Assembly (NCBI RefSeq): GCF_002115725.1
Contig: NZ_JFKD01000001.1
Location: 62,001 to 126,000, forward strand
Reading direction: 5' to 3'
From: Marivita cryptomonadis
Lineage (GTDB): Bacteria > Pseudomonadota > Alphaproteobacteria > Rhodobacterales > Rhodobacteraceae
DNA: 64,000 nt
Positions 9,567 to 19,093 of the stretch are shown piece by piece. Both the position numbers and the translations under genes were made by a program. How positions within the stretch are numbered: position 1 is the stretch's first letter; every line of letters begins with the position of its first letter. A model generated the notes under the pieces. That model saw only the letters and a program-made list of their open reading frames with translations. It did not search any database and had not been told where the DNA came from.

Positions 9567-9573
9567 GACTGGC

Positions 9574-9729
9574 TTACATGCCAGCGGCTGCTGCGGTTTC
9601 GAACCAGTTGATGCCGTTGGACAGCACCACGAGGTGAATCATTGCAGCCAGCAGGAAGAGGAAGACACCCTGCGCGACAAACACGCGACGGGGATCAAAG
9701 ATGAGCCAGATCTTGTAGAACTTTGCCAT
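9574..9729 (-). CDS. pufA: Light-harvesting 1 alpha polypeptide
   Basis: A 51-residue antenna protein too short to stand out in a simple reading-frame scan. It reads [20 protein letters not shown], followed by a single transmembrane helix with the bacteriochlorophyll-ligating histidine in [10 protein letters not shown] at about residue 32. The N-terminal [11 protein letters not shown] segment is typical of LH1 alpha. It forms the ring around the reaction centre with PufB. The gene starts 15 bases after the pufB stop and is followed by the hairpins that separate pufBA from pufLMC. Confidence 0.95.
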   Translation of the reverse strand: MAKFYKIWLIFDPRRVFVAQGVFLFLLAAMIHLVVLSNGINWFETAAAAGM

Positions 9730-9744
9730 TATATTGATCCTTCC

Positions 9745-9894
9745 TTAGAACCAGGGGCGCCAGATGAAGGTTGCCAGGTGTGCAACCACTGCAACCGCCG
9801 AGAACAGCCAAAGGCCGCTCATGTAGACGGAATGCAGCTCCTGGGCCTGCTCGTCAGTAAGACCTGTGAATGACAGGTCGGTATTATCAGCCAT
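9745..9894 (-). CDS. pufB: Light-harvesting 1 beta polypeptide
   Basis: A 49-residue LH1 beta antenna protein. It starts [20 protein letters not shown], a hydrophilic cytoplasmic N-terminus, followed by one membrane helix with the bacteriochlorophyll-binding histidine in [15 protein letters not shown] and the usual C-terminal WRPWF. An AGGAAAG ribosome site lies directly upstream (about 9899-9905). It pairs with PufA. It is separated from pufQ by 120 bases with two small hairpins. Confidence 0.96.
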   Translation of the reverse strand: MADNTDLSFTGLTDEQAQELHSVYMSGLWLFSAVAVVAHLATFIWRPWF

Positions 9895-9949
9895 GAACTT
9901 TCCTCCGGAATGTTATGCTGACGCCGCACTCCCTGCGGCCGGGTCCCTT

Positions 9950-9990
9950 GGAGCCAAAGCTCCGCAGGTCCTGTCCACCCCGCCGGGTGG
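9950..9990 (-). other. Two tetraloop hairpins in the pufQ-pufB leader
   Basis: GGAGC/GCTCC (9950-9954 with 9959-9963) and CCACCC/GGGTGG (9975-9980 with 9985-9990) each enclose a 4-nt loop. They precede pufB in the transcript and may act as 5' stabilisers or mark a processing point separating pufQ from pufBA. The structure is seen; the function is inferred. Confidence 0.5.
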
Positions 9991-10014
9991 CCAGTCTTGG
10001 ATTCTCGACCTTGT

Positions 10015-10242
10015 TCAGGCCGAGAAAATGAGGGGCGTGATCCGATCCGCTTCACACCATGCACGCGCCAGTGGGCCGCGCATGTTGAGCGTCTGTTTCT
10101 GGAACACTTCGAGCATCCAGATCACCATTGCGAACGGGATCGCGACGATGAAGATGATACTGAAATAAACCAGGAACTCGGTTCCGCGTTTTGTGTGACC
10201 GTGCTTGTGCGAGCGCGTGTCAGAAGAGGTGAAATCCGTCAT
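10015..10242 (-). CDS. pufQ: Cytochrome PufQ (bacteriochlorophyll synthesis regulator)
   Basis: A 75-residue protein with one transmembrane helix at about residues 24-46, flanked by a basic N-terminus ([10 protein letters not shown]) and the PufQ-typical tail [18 protein letters not shown]. PufQ stimulates early bacteriochlorophyll synthesis in Rhodobacter, possibly by carrying intermediates or regulating ALA formation. The start overlaps the bchZ stop as ATGA, coupling it to the bchCXYZ part of the superoperon. It lies directly before pufBALMC as in Rhodobacter. Confidence 0.92.
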   Translation of the reverse strand: MTDFTSSDTRSHKHGHTKRGTEFLVYFSIIFIVAIPFAMVIWMLEVFQKQTLNMRGPLARAWCEADRITPLIFSA

Positions 10243-11705
10243 GTGGTCGGTCCTCCTTGGGAATTTGCAAGAGCCTGAACCGTCTCGACGACGACACGTT
10301 CAGCACCTTGTTTCAGGGCTGCCGCCTCTGCGGCATCGCGCAGGTTCTTGGCGGCAGAAATTCGGGTCAGTACGGGATGCTGCGATACAATCCGGTCCAG
10401 TTCGGACTGGGCATCGGCATCCCACGGGAAATCTCGACGCAGCGGTGTGAGGGTCGAATCCACTTTGTCCATTTCGCTGCCCAGCGGCAGGATGTGGAAC
10501 AGCGCATCGAAAAGCCCGTTGCAGACTTCCTGCAGCAGATAGGTCGCTCCCGCGTATCCCATCATCGGCGTTCCGGTATGGCGGCGGATAGCAGCCCCCG
10601 GGAAACTGGCCGGCATGAATGTTGGCTGCGGGCCATGCCCTGCCTTCATTTCAGCAAGGTACATCTTTTCGTTGATCGACCCCATCAGAACGAGCGGCTT
10701 CTTGTTGTGCACAAGCGACCGCACTTCTTCGTTGTTGGTCTTTGACCCGGCAACACGGGCGACAGCAAAGGCGCAGGGAAGACCCAAGTCACCCTCGAGA
10801 TAGTTACGGATTCCGCGGGCATAGGTTTCGTTCGCCACGATCCCAAAGGATGCTGTCGCAAAGAAATCCTGCGTCACGGAACGCCACAGGTCCCAAACGG
10901 GCTTGAGCGTTGAATGCTTTTCTTGTTCGATGAACGGCTCTGGATCAAGGCCCAGCATATCGCCCAGCTTGCGCAGGAACTTCGTGGTCGAATCCATCCC
11001 GATCGGCGCTTGCAGATAAGGCTTGCCCAGACACTCACACAGGCCGCGACCGAATTCGCGGTACATGCAGATGTTGACGTCGGCATTCACAAGGTTCCGC
11101 ATCTCGGCAAGATGGGCGCCCAACGGCATCACCATGTTGACCTCGGCACCCATGCCTTCGACCAGTCTCCGGATTTCTGCGAGGTCCGAAGGCATGTTGA
11201 ACGTGCCGTACATCGGGCCAAGAATGTTCACACGCGGCTTGGCGCCCTCTTCGCGTTTCTTTTCCGGCGGCATCCGACCCTTGGTCATGCCGAACTCGGT
11301 AAAGATCCACGTCATCGCACGATCCGCACTTTCCCACTGATCTTCGTCAATGGTGCGCGGCAGGAACCGTTGCAGGTTTGTGCCCATGGGAGTCACGCCA
11401 CCACCGATCATTTCGGCAATGGACCCTGTAACAACAACCGCCGGCAGAGCTGGGTCAAGCACACCCCAGGCGCGTTTCATCGCCCCCTCGGTCCCCTCTC
11501 GACCCAGCTCCTCCTCACCGAGGCCAGTAACCACGATAGGGAGTTCGTGCGGCGGAAGCGCATCTGTGTAATGAAGTACGGACGTCACGGGCAGGTTTTC
11601 GCAACCCACCGGACCGTCGATAACCACCTGCAAGCCTTTGACTGCTGTAAAGGCGTAAACCGCCCCCCAATAGCCACCTGCGCGATCATGATCTTGGATC
11701 AGCAT
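10239..11705 (-). CDS. bchZ: Chlorophyllide a reductase subunit Z
   Basis: A 488-residue NifK-like subunit of chlorophyllide a oxidoreductase (COR), which reduces ring B of chlorophyllide a. The N-terminus [20 protein letters not shown] and the cluster-binding cysteine segment [13 protein letters not shown] are characteristic. The ATG at 11705 overlaps the bchY stop by 7 bases; the open frame upstream lies inside bchY and is not coding. It forms a heterotetramer with BchY and receives electrons from the BchX iron protein. Confidence 0.97.
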   Translation of the reverse strand: MLIQDHDRAGGYWGAVYAFTAVKGLQVVIDGPVGCENLPVTSVLHYTDALPPHELPIVVTGLGEEELGREGTEGAMKRAWGVLDPALPAVVVTGSIAEMIGGGVTPMGTNLQRFLPRTIDEDQWESADRAMTWIFTEFGMTKGRMPPEKKREEGAKPRVNILGPMYGTFNMPSDLAEIRRLVEGMGAEVNMVMPLGAHLAEMRNLVNADVNICMYREFGRGLCECLGKPYLQAPIGMDSTTKFLRKLGDMLGLDPEPFIEQEKHSTLKPVWDLWRSVTQDFFATASFGIVANETYARGIRNYLEGDLGLPCAFAVARVAGSKTNNEEVRSLVHNKKPLVLMGSINEKMYLAEMKAGHGPQPTFMPASFPGAAIRRHTGTPMMGYAGATYLLQEVCNGLFDALFHILPLGSEMDKVDSTLTPLRRDFPWDADAQSELDRIVSQHPVLTRISAAKNLRDAAEAAALKQGAERVVVETVQALANSQGGPTT

Positions 11706-13273
11706 TTTACACCTCCGTTCGCTGCGACGCGGGCCTTTTCGGCGCGCTCGAGCTTTTTGAGGTTTTGCGCACGGTAGTCGGGTCGCAGGTTCGGAGATTT
11801 TTCCCAAACGCCAGCAGTGTCACCGGTTCCGACACCTTCAAAGAAGGCTTTCATGTCGTCCATACGGGACTTGCCCGCGATGGCGGCATTGATCACTTCG
11901 GCAAGGCTACCTGCACCAGCCGGGCCCATCAGCGGACGGGCGGAAATAAGGTTGGTGTAGTAGAGACCGGGAATACCCATCTCTTTGGCCTTTTGCACAA
12001 CCGGGGTCGTGCCGATGGCCAGATCAGGTTTCACCGCTTCCATCGCCGCGCAATCGTCTTCAAGCGACGCGCGATAGGTGACCTTGATGCCCTTGCTTTC
12101 CAGCCATTCGCGGTCCGGTTCGGACCATTTCGTGCGCGGACAAGCCGTACCGACATAGCGCAGATCAGCGCCGCTCTCGACCAACAGACGCGCAACCAGA
12201 AGTTCAGAGCCTTCGTAGCCGGACAGTGTGATTGTGCCTTTGATCGGTGTCGCAGCAAGCGCACCTTTGATCGCCGGGAGGAACGCGTTTTGGGCAGCCG
12301 CGATTTGACCAGCAGGAATGTTGTAGGCATCACCGATGCCCGCCAACCAAGCTGCTGTGCCATCATGGCCTACCGGGGCAGAGCCAACGATCTTGCGGCC
12401 AGCCGCTTCGAATTCACGGATCGCCGCTGTGTAGAAAGGATGGATCGCCGCAACGACACCACAATCAAGCGCAGCATAAAGCTCGCGCCATTCACGGCAG
12501 GGTACAACCGGACCAGCAGCAAGACCCATCGGGGCAAGCATGGCGCCGATCATCATCGGGTCAGCAGGAAACATCTCTCCCAAAAGAGCGACGGTCGGTC
12601 GATCCGATTTGCCGCCAGCGGGCGCTTGAACCGGACCGGCCGTGATCTCTTGGCGCGCGTAATTGAGCATTGCACCAGCAAGCACATCTTTCGCCTCGGC
12701 ATGGGTTGGAATGCCAAAACCGGGAACGTCGATTCCGACGATACGGACACCGTTGATTTCTTTTGGAAGCAGGCGGAGCGGAACGCCCGACGCTGTCGGA
12801 ACACACAGGTTGGTGACAACGATGGCATCGAACCGCTCGGGATCGGCCATTTCGTGCACGCTTTCCCGGATGTCTTCGTAAAGCTTACCGGTCACGAGCG
12901 TTTCCGAATTGAACGGAACATACCCTACCGACCGACGCGCACCGTAGAAGTGAGACACGAACGTCAAACCATACACGCAGCACGCAGAGCCAGACAAAAC
13001 GGTGGCCACGCGCTTCATCCGCAATCCAACGCGCAGCGACCCAAAGGCGGGACACATGCTTTGCGGTTGGTCGTGCGGACCTTTCGGATAATCCTTGGCG
13101 AACTGATCCAGCATCTCGGAATTGCCGGCAAGTCGCGCGGCCTTTTCCATCTCGGAACCAGAGTGACACCCAAGCCCATCCGCCAGCACAGGCGCATCGG
13201 GGGCGTCGACCCGTGGTTCCCCACGGATCACTTCAACCTCTGCCGTCTCGTCGTATGTTGCTTCGTTCGTCAC
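11699..13273 (-). CDS. bchY: Chlorophyllide a reductase subunit Y
   Basis: A NifD-like catalytic subunit of chlorophyllide a oxidoreductase, about 524 residues. Cysteines likely to hold the bridging [4Fe-4S] cluster lie in [17 protein letters not shown] and GSACCVYG in the first third. The start is uncertain: GTG at 13273 has a purine-rich AAGAAGAA stretch upstream, while a TTG at 13297 would add 8 residues; no ATG is available in the region. It follows bchX closely and overlaps bchZ by 7 bases. It is part of the bchCXYZ-puf superoperon. Confidence 0.96.
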   Translation of the reverse strand: MTNEATYDETAEVEVIRGEPRVDAPDAPVLADGLGCHSGSEMEKAARLAGNSEMLDQFAKDYPKGPHDQPQSMCPAFGSLRVGLRMKRVATVLSGSACCVYGLTFVSHFYGARRSVGYVPFNSETLVTGKLYEDIRESVHEMADPERFDAIVVTNLCVPTASGVPLRLLPKEINGVRIVGIDVPGFGIPTHAEAKDVLAGAMLNYARQEITAGPVQAPAGGKSDRPTVALLGEMFPADPMMIGAMLAPMGLAAGPVVPCREWRELYAALDCGVVAAIHPFYTAAIREFEAAGRKIVGSAPVGHDGTAAWLAGIGDAYNIPAGQIAAAQNAFLPAIKGALAATPIKGTITLSGYEGSELLVARLLVESGADLRYVGTACPRTKWSEPDREWLESKGIKVTYRASLEDDCAAMEAVKPDLAIGTTPVVQKAKEMGIPGLYYTNLISARPLMGPAGAGSLAEVINAAIAGKSRMDDMKAFFEGVGTGDTAGVWEKSPNLRPDYRAQNLKKLERAEKARVAANGGVKC

Positions 13274-13318
13274 GTGTTCTTCTTCTTTCGTTCCCAAGGG
13301 CGTTCCGGGGGCTAACCG

Positions 13319-14323
13319 TCACGCTTCGTCGTAAATCACTTCCAAGGATTCCTGCGGGGCAGCGTTCTTGCCGCGCATGTCCAAGTCGGTCGCCGGTACA
13401 AGCGTGTAGCCTGCGCCGGTTTCAGACCCGTCGAACAGTTCGAGCAGACCGTCTTGTGTCAACGGCGCAGGGCGCACGGGCGGCGCCTCACCCACGTTCA
13501 CGCCCAGCTCAGCAAACAGCGCACCCCATTGGGACTGATCTGTGCCAACGATCTGGTAGTTTGCAGATTTCTTGCGAAGGTCGTCGTCCTGTGGGATCGA
13601 GGCCAGAACCGGGATTTTGACCGCTTCAGCAAAGGCCTGCGCCTCGCCCGATCCGTCATCCTTGTTGATGACCAGACCAGCCACGCCGACATTGCCACCA
13701 AGACGGCGGAAGTATTCGACTGCCGAACAGACGTTGTTCGCCACGTAAAGCGACTGAAGATCGTTTGACGCAACAAGGATCACCTTCTGCGCCATGTCGC
13801 GGGCGATCGGCAAACCAAAGCCACCACAGACGACGTCTCCCAGGAAATCGAGCAGTACGTAGTCGAAGTCCCAGTCGTGAAAGCCCAGCTTTTCCAGCAG
13901 CTCGAACCCGTGGATGATCCCACGACCACCACAGCCGCGACCGACTTCGGGCCCACCAAGCTCCATCGCGAAGACGCCACCACGCTTAAAGCAGACATCG
14001 CCGATCTTCACTTCTTCCCCGGCCAGCTTTTTCTTGGTCGAGGTTTCGATGATCGTCGGGCAGGCCTTGCCGCCAAACAGCAGGCTTGTCGTATCGGATT
14101 TCGGATCACAACCGATCAGCAGAACGCGCTTACCCTGTTCGGCCATCATGTGGCTGAGGTTTGCCAACGTGAAGGATTTGCCGATCCCGCCCTTGCCGTA
14201 GATCGCAATGATCTGAGTCTTGGACGTTGGCTCTGCATGCGGCACTTCGAGCGTATGCTCTTCGTTCGCCTCGTCACGCAGTCGCTGGTCGAAGTCCTTC
14301 AGGTTTGGAACTTCATCTTTCAT
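13319..14323 (-). CDS. bchX: Chlorophyllide a reductase iron protein, subunit X
   Basis: A 334-residue NifH-like ATPase delivering electrons to BchYZ. The P-loop GKGGIGKS is at about residues 43-50. The two cysteines that would bridge the dimer's [4Fe-4S] cluster are in GRGCGGRGI and DVVCGGFG. The start at 14323 shares one base with the bchC stop (TAATG arrangement), which favours it over an in-frame upstream start. The length matches COR X subunits (about 330), longer than BchL because of the N-terminal extension. Confidence 0.97.
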   Translation of the reverse strand: MKDEVPNLKDFDQRLRDEANEEHTLEVPHAEPTSKTQIIAIYGKGGIGKSFTLANLSHMMAEQGKRVLLIGCDPKSDTTSLLFGGKACPTIIETSTKKKLAGEEVKIGDVCFKRGGVFAMELGGPEVGRGCGGRGIIHGFELLEKLGFHDWDFDYVLLDFLGDVVCGGFGLPIARDMAQKVILVASNDLQSLYVANNVCSAVEYFRRLGGNVGVAGLVINKDDGSGEAQAFAEAVKIPVLASIPQDDDLRKKSANYQIVGTDQSQWGALFAELGVNVGEAPPVRPAPLTQDGLLELFDGSETGAGYTLVPATDLDMRGKNAAPQESLEVIYDEA

Positions 14324-15261
14324 TACTGCGTCTCCCAATTGAGAATCATTTTCAGGCAGGTCGGATCTTCGAATGCCTTGCTATAGGCAGTCGGCGCATC
14401 CGTTGCTGCCGCTTGATGTGTGATTAGGCCGTCGAGGCTGAGCGCGCCGTTCTCGACCAGCGTGCGGGTCGCCGCGAGATCATCACGCGCCCATTCGGCG
14501 GCAACACGGAACCGAGCCTCTTTCATGAAGGCAGGGGGGAAGGCGAATTGCAGCGGTTGGGTGTAAAAGCCAGCCAGCACGATTTCGCCACCTTTGGCGA
14601 TGTGTCCAACCAGATCGTTCAACAGGCCGCCGTTGCCACTCGCGTCATAGATCGAGCGATAATTGCGGCGGTCGTCGGTATCCGGGTGAATAACTTCGTA
14701 GCCATCGGCACCGGATATGCGGTCCGCGTCGATTTCCCAAACCGTCGGCGCGGGTGCGCCAGCGGCAATGGTCAAACGGGCAAGCAGACGACCCAGAACA
14801 CCGTGACCGACAATCAGATCGGGAACCGCTTTGTCCAACCCAGCCATGGCGTGCCGTGCGGTCGCCGCGAGCGCAAGCAACGCACCCTGAGCTCCAAGAC
14901 CGGGGTCAATGCGCGTAACGCGGTCCTGCGCTGTAACCAGACGGCGCGTGGCGCCACCGAACAGGCCGAAGATCCCATCATAGCAGTTGGCACCGGGAAC
15001 AAAGACATGGTCACCGACCTTGTAACCGGTGTTCGAACCCGCCTCGACAACCTCACCTGAGGCTTCGTAGCCGGGGATCAACGGATACCCCATCCCGGGA
15101 AAAGGAGGCATGTCACCCGTCCAGAACAGTTTTTCTGTGCCGGTCGAAATTCCCGAATACGCGATATCAACGACGAGATCGTCGGGTCCGGGATCAGTGA
15201 GCTGAACAGTCTCCAGCGCAAGGGTTTTTGGTGCATTCAGCACGACGGCGTTTGTTTGCAT
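14323..15261 (-). CDS. bchC: Bacteriochlorophyllide a dehydrogenase BchC
   Basis: A 312-residue medium-chain dehydrogenase-like enzyme oxidising the 3-hydroxyethyl group to acetyl late in bacteriochlorophyll synthesis. The MDR N-terminal half includes [15 protein letters not shown]; the dinucleotide-binding half contains [14 protein letters not shown] strong AGGAGGT ribosome site lies just upstream of the ATG (about 15267-15275). It is the first gene of the bchCXYZ-pufQBALMC-dxs run. The upstream region has a sigma-70-like promoter covered by two PpsR palindromes. Confidence 0.96.
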   Translation of the reverse strand: MQTNAVVLNAPKTLALETVQLTDPGPDDLVVDIAYSGISTGTEKLFWTGDMPPFPGMGYPLIPGYEASGEVVEAGSNTGYKVGDHVFVPGANCYDGIFGLFGGATRRLVTAQDRVTRIDPGLGAQGALLALAATARHAMAGLDKAVPDLIVGHGVLGRLLARLTIAAGAPAPTVWEIDADRISGADGYEVIHPDTDDRRNYRSIYDASGNGGLLNDLVGHIAKGGEIVLAGFYTQPLQFAFPPAFMKEARFRVAAEWARDDLAATRTLVENGALSLDGLITHQAAATDAPTAYSKAFEDPTCLKMILNWETQ

Positions 15262-15334
15262 CTCAACCTCCTGCGGTTTCGTGGACTCAGAGCTAAAGAA
15301 TCGACCTCGGAATCTCTTGCATGTCTCTTCGTAG

Positions 15335-15352
15335 TGTCAGTTTATTCTTACA
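15335..15352 (-). promoter_or_regulatory. PpsR/CrtJ operator 1 upstream of bchC
   Basis: A perfect TGT-N12-ACA palindrome. It lies 8 bp from the second copy at 15361-15378, the same spacing as described for the Rhodobacter bchC promoter. It overlaps the proposed -10 element. PpsR represses under oxygen and light. Confidence 0.85.
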
Positions 15353-15366
15353 CACTCATCTGTCAA
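15339..15366 (-). promoter_or_regulatory. Putative sigma-70 promoter of bchC superoperon
   Basis: On the minus strand, TTGACA (plus positions 15361-15366) is followed after 16 bases by TAAACT (15339-15344). The -35 lies in one PpsR palindrome and the -10 in the other, so repressor and polymerase would compete. Assigned from sequence only. Confidence 0.6.
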
Positions 15367-15378
15367 CTATAATAGACA
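15361..15378 (-). promoter_or_regulatory. PpsR/CrtJ operator 2 upstream of bchC
   Basis: Second perfect TGT-N12-ACA palindrome of the bchC regulatory region. Its TGTCAA end is the complement of the proposed -35 TTGACA. Confidence 0.85.
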
Positions 15379-15408
15379 CTTTGTCTTGTAAACTTAGTAT
15401 CCACGCCT

Positions 15409-16551
15409 TCAGGACGATTTCTTCGCCATCAAGGTTGTCGTGACAAACGGACGACGCACGGGATATGTTTTCACTGAATAAAACCCTGCAGACCTGCACA
15501 TCTCAGCGATGCGCGCGGCACTGCGGACGGTTCCTGTATTCATCGCCAGGCAGTAAAAGCTGAAATAGACATCGCCCGCGATCTCGGGCTTTGCGCCACC
15601 GGACATCGGCTCCGAGATCAGCAGGCTTCCCCGTTCGGGCAAACTGTCAAAAACCTTGGACAACAAGGCTTCGACCGTCTGGTCCTCGTGATCATAAAGA
15701 ACGCGGATCAACGAAATCGTATCTGCCTTTTCCGGCAAGGCGTCGTCTCGGAATGACCCGGGCACAAACCGCAACCGATCCTGCGCCTTGGACTTCTGCA
15801 TCAAGGCCACAGCTTGCGTTTCAACTGCCGGCAGATCGAAGACGGTTGCTTGCAGATTTGGATGTCTCAAAGCAGCCGACTCGGCAAACACGCCGTAACC
15901 GCCGCCAACATCCAGCAGATGTCGCGTCTCTTTGAGGTCGGCCACAGAAAGGGTATCGGCTGCCACGATCTGCTGCGATCGAGCCATGAGATCTGAGTAT
16001 CGGTTCGCCGTGTCCATGTCAGTCGCATGTGCTGCGCCGAAGACATAAGGCCAGAATGCAGAGAGTTCGGTGTCGACTTCGTCGCGCAACAGGGCGACTG
16101 GGTCGTTCAGATCCCGATAGAAAGCAGAATGGTGGCGGATCATGTCATCTAGGCCGGGAACCCCAACCATCGCGGCACCCAACCGGGCAAGACGATAACG
16201 CCCGGTGCGATCGCGTTTCGTAAGTTTCATCGCAGAGGCAGCCATCATAAGGCGCTCCATGCGATCGCTGCGCATTCCGCAAGTCTGGGCAAGCATCTCT
16301 GCAGACAATGGCCCATCCATCAGGCGGTGCATGACCCGAAGCTCTACAAGCGCAAACAGCACCTGAGATTTCACGAACCCCTGAACCAAATCAAACAGCT
16401 CTGCGCCATCCTTTGCAGCGGTGCGCCTTGTCAGGGGGAACGCCGAGGCCCACCGTTGAAAACCAGGTCTTGCGATCAAACGCATCAAGCGTGTGCGGAA
16501 ACCCGGTTTTGACGGAAGGCCAATGTGCGGACTGTCTGAAGCAAGCGTCAT
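15409..16551 (-). CDS. crtF: Demethylspheroidene/hydroxyneurosporene O-methyltransferase
   Basis: A 380-residue SAM-dependent methyltransferase that methylates the 1-hydroxy group in the spheroidene pathway. A dimerisation-like helical N-terminal half is followed by the SAM-binding motif LLDVGGGYG at 212-220 and downstream segments FDLPAVE and DHEDQTVEALL typical of plant-type O-methyltransferases. Its ATG lies one base after the crtE stop, so crtE-crtF is one operon reading toward bchC. It is known that the crtEF transcript can run into bchCXYZ-puf in Rhodobacter; the same order is kept here. Confidence 0.95.
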   Translation of the reverse strand: MTLASDSPHIGLPSKPGFRTRLMRLIARPGFQRWASAFPLTRRTAAKDGAELFDLVQGFVKSQVLFALVELRVMHRLMDGPLSAEMLAQTCGMRSDRMERLMMAASAMKLTKRDRTGRYRLARLGAAMVGVPGLDDMIRHHSAFYRDLNDPVALLRDEVDTELSAFWPYVFGAAHATDMDTANRYSDLMARSQQIVAADTLSVADLKETRHLLDVGGGYGVFAESAALRHPNLQATVFDLPAVETQAVALMQKSKAQDRLRFVPGSFRDDALPEKADTISLIRVLYDHEDQTVEALLSKVFDSLPERGSLLISEPMSGGAKPEIAGDVYFSFYCLAMNTGTVRSAARIAEMCRSAGFYSVKTYPVRRPFVTTTLMAKKSS

Positions 16552-16552
16552 T

Positions 16553-17428
16553 CTATCCCGCTCTGACGGAACGGGCCTGGGGAACCGGTGTCAGGCGCTC
16601 GGCCTGCATCCGGACCATTTCAGCCAATTGCGCTTCTCCTGGGCACGAGGGGATTGATGAAATCGCGCCACTCAGAATATCCCGCAGTCGCGATTGAGCG
16701 CCATCGACACCCAAAACCGTTACCGCATTAGGGCGACCATGCAGATCGTCCTGACCAACCGGCTTGCCCAGCGTTTCGCAATCATAAAGCGCATCGCGCA
16801 AGTCGTCAGCCACTTGGAACGCTTCGCCAATGCGGGCACCAAGTTCAAACCACGGCTCTTCGTCCTGACCGGCAGCAATGGCGCCCATCTGGGTTGCGGC
16901 GATGAACAACGCACCAGTTTTGGATTTGTGATAAGCGGACAGGTCGATCTTGGGTTCACTTTCCCAGCCCTGCCCAGCGCAAATCCCGAACGGCATACCT
17001 GACTGCCGCGTCAGAACTCGAATGAGTTTGATCGCACGGTCAGCGTTGTGTTCTGCGGAACGCGCAAGGATTTCAAATGCCAGAATGATCAACGAGTCGC
17101 CGGTAAGCACTGCCAAAGGTTCGGAATAGGCCCGGTGCACCGTCGATTTGCCGCGGCGAATATCTGCGTTGTCGAAGCACGGCAGATCATCATGCACAAG
17201 GCTCGCGCAATGGATCAATTCCAACGCGGCAGCGGCGGCGTCGGCCATCTTGGGCGAATCATCACCGCAAGCCATCGCAACCGACATAAGGATCGTGGGA
17301 CGGATACGCGCGCCGCCCGGAGTACAGGCATAATGCAACGCTTCCGAAAGCTTGGCAGGTGGGGTTCCACCCTGTCCGATGCGAATTGCTGCCTCAACTG
17401 CAGAATTTATCCGGGTATGAAGTCCCAT
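16553..17428 (-). CDS. crtE: Geranylgeranyl diphosphate synthase
   Basis: A 291-residue trans-prenyltransferase producing GGPP for carotenoids and the bacteriochlorophyll tail. The first aspartate-rich motif HDDLPCFDN is at 79-87 and the second, ADDLRD, is at about residue 207. An AGGAG ribosome site lies close upstream (about 17434-17438). It is divergent from crtD; the 72-bp space between them is filled by two PpsR palindromes that could control both directions. Confidence 0.95.
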   Translation of the reverse strand: MGLHTRINSAVEAAIRIGQGGTPPAKLSEALHYACTPGGARIRPTILMSVAMACGDDSPKMADAAAAALELIHCASLVHDDLPCFDNADIRRGKSTVHRAYSEPLAVLTGDSLIILAFEILARSAEHNADRAIKLIRVLTRQSGMPFGICAGQGWESEPKIDLSAYHKSKTGALFIAATQMGAIAAGQDEEPWFELGARIGEAFQVADDLRDALYDCETLGKPVGQDDLHGRPNAVTVLGVDGAQSRLRDILSGAISSIPSCPGEAQLAEMVRMQAERLTPVPQARSVRAG

Positions 17429-17450
17429 CGAACACTCCTAAACAATGTGT

Positions 17451-17468
17451 TGTCATCTTGATCTGACA
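17451..17468. promoter_or_regulatory. PpsR/CrtJ operator, crtE-crtD intergenic, copy 1
   Basis: A perfect TGT-N12-ACA site in the divergent crtE/crtD promoter region. It is 6 bp from the second copy. Confidence 0.82.
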
Positions 17469-17474
17469 CACTAG

Positions 17475-17492
17475 TGTAAACCATACTGGACA
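17475..17492. promoter_or_regulatory. PpsR/CrtJ operator, crtE-crtD intergenic, copy 2
   Basis: A second perfect TGT-N12-ACA site, ending 8 bases before the first possible crtD start. This position makes repression of crtD at the initiation site likely. Confidence 0.82.
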
Positions 17493-17500
17493 CTTGGCAA

Positions 17501-19093
17501 ATGCGAGTCAACAATTCGATGATGAAAAAGCCACGACACAGTTCTGGACGCGTCATCGTGATTGGTGCGGGTATCGGGGGGTTGGCAACCGCCCTGCCCC
17601 TTGTGCACCGTGGATTCGATGTCACTGTCCTTGAACGTCAATCGGTGCCCGGCGGGAAAATGCGTCAGGTGAACGGTGTCGATGCCGGACCAACCGTTCT
17701 GACAATGCTCAACGTGTTCGAGTCGATGTTCGAAGATGCGGGTGAAACGCTTGCCGATCATGTCACCTTGATCCCGCAAGACACTCTTGCACGCCATTGG
17801 TGGCCTGACAGCGATCCGCTCGATCTATTCCAAGACCGCGGAAAAAGCGCCGAGGCAATTGGTGATTTTGCTGGACCCAAGGCAAAGGCCGAATTTCTTG
17901 CCTTTGCCGAACGCGCCGCGCGGCTGTTTGACGGCTTCAGCGATCCAATGATGCAACATGCCGAACCGTCACTCGTAGGGCTCACCACACATGTGATGAA
18001 ATACCCTGCGTTGATCCGTGATATGGGTGTCGGTCAGACACTCAAACGACTACTCGCAACCTCCTTCACAGATCCACGCCTCCGTCAGCTTTTTGGCAGA
18101 TACGCAACCTATGTCGGAGGGTCGCCGGATCGGTCACCCGCTCTGCTAGCGCTGATATGGGAGGCGGAAGCCCGTGGCGTATGGTGCGTCAAAGGTGGAA
18201 TGAGCGCGCTTGCAAAAGCGATTGCCTCCTTGATCGAAGCCAAAGGCGGCATAATCCGCACCAACGCGACAGTGAAAAAGATCAACACCGCGTTTGGCGG
18301 CGTGTCTGGCGTTACGCTCACATCAGGCGAAACGGTCTATGCCGACCAGATCGTCTTCAACGGAGATCCCCGAGCCCTTGCGCTGGGTCTGTTGGGCGAG
18401 GCTACAAAACCTGTTGCATCAATCACCGCAAAACGTGCACGCAGCCATTCGGCCAATGTCTGGAGCTTTGCTGCGACGCCATCAGACATGCCTTTGGTGC
18501 ACCATAACGTCTTTTTCAGCGATTCCACAAAAAACGAATTTGCCGAGATCGAGCGCGGGTTCATCCCGTCCGATCCCACATTGTACCTTTGCGCCGAAGA
18601 CCGGGGGCAAGGCACGCCACACCCCGAAACTGAGCGTTTCGAGATCATCATGAATACTCCGCCGCTGACCCAGCGCGCGGCCCAGCCCGAGGATTACGAG
18701 ATATGTCACACACGGACGTTCCCAACTCTTCGCCGCTTTGGTCTAAGCTTCTCACCGGAACCGGGACCAGACGCCCTGACAACGGCAAAGAGCTTCGACA
18801 CTCTCTTTCCCGGCAGCGCCGGTTCGCTTTACGGGCAGACCCCGCACGGGATGACAGCCGGTTTGGAGCGTCCGACGGCACGAACGCAGATACAGGGTCT
18901 TTATCTGGCGGGCGGCGGGACGCATCCGGGGGCGGGCGTCCCGATGGCGGCGCTCTCCGGCAGGCACGCGGCCGCGGCGATTGTGACGGACCGAACTTCA
19001 ATCTCAAAGTCCCGGAAAACGGTTACGCGTGGTGGTACGTCGATGGGATCAGCGGTGACGGAAAACGTGCCGTATCGGTCATTGGATTCATAG
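17501..19093 (+). CDS. crtD: Hydroxyneurosporene/methoxyneurosporene C-3,4 desaturase
   Basis: A flavin-dependent desaturase of the CrtI family, up to 530 residues, introducing the C-3,4 double bond in spheroidene synthesis. The N-terminal FAD motif IVIGAGIGGLATA and the C-terminal signature LYLAGGGTHPGAGVPMAALSG are clear. The exact start is open: ATG 17501 gives the longest form, but ATGs at 17519 and 17522 fit better if transcription starts near the PpsR sites; none has a good ribosome site. The C-terminus extends about 30 residues past the last conserved block. The 3' third is overlapped out of frame by the crtC reading frame. Confidence 0.94.
   Translation: MRVNNSMMKKPRHSSGRVIVIGAGIGGLATALPLVHRGFDVTVLERQSVPGGKMRQVNGVDAGPTVLTMLNVFESMFEDAGETLADHVTLIPQDTLARHWWPDSDPLDLFQDRGKSAEAIGDFAGPKAKAEFLAFAERAARLFDGFSDPMMQHAEPSLVGLTTHVMKYPALIRDMGVGQTLKRLLATSFTDPRLRQLFGRYATYVGGSPDRSPALLALIWEAEARGVWCVKGGMSALAKAIASLIEAKGGIIRTNATVKKINTAFGGVSGVTLTSGETVYADQIVFNGDPRALALGLLGEATKPVASITAKRARSHSANVWSFAATPSDMPLVHHNVFFSDSTKNEFAEIERGFIPSDPTLYLCAEDRGQGTPHPETERFEIIMNTPPLTQRAAQPEDYEICHTRTFPTLRRFGLSFSPEPGPDALTTAKSFDTLFPGSAGSLYGQTPHGMTAGLERPTARTQIQGLYLAGGGTHPGAGVPMAALSGRHAAAAIVTDRTSISKSRKTVTRGGTSMGSAVTENVPYRSLDS

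Noticed and set aside
11765-13315. Open frame of 516 codons on the plus strand, opposite bchY
   Set aside because: It lies wholly antisense to bchY, whose protein is clearly conserved; the predicted plus-strand protein is Arg/Gly-rich without known motifs and reflects codon bias in GC-rich coding DNA.
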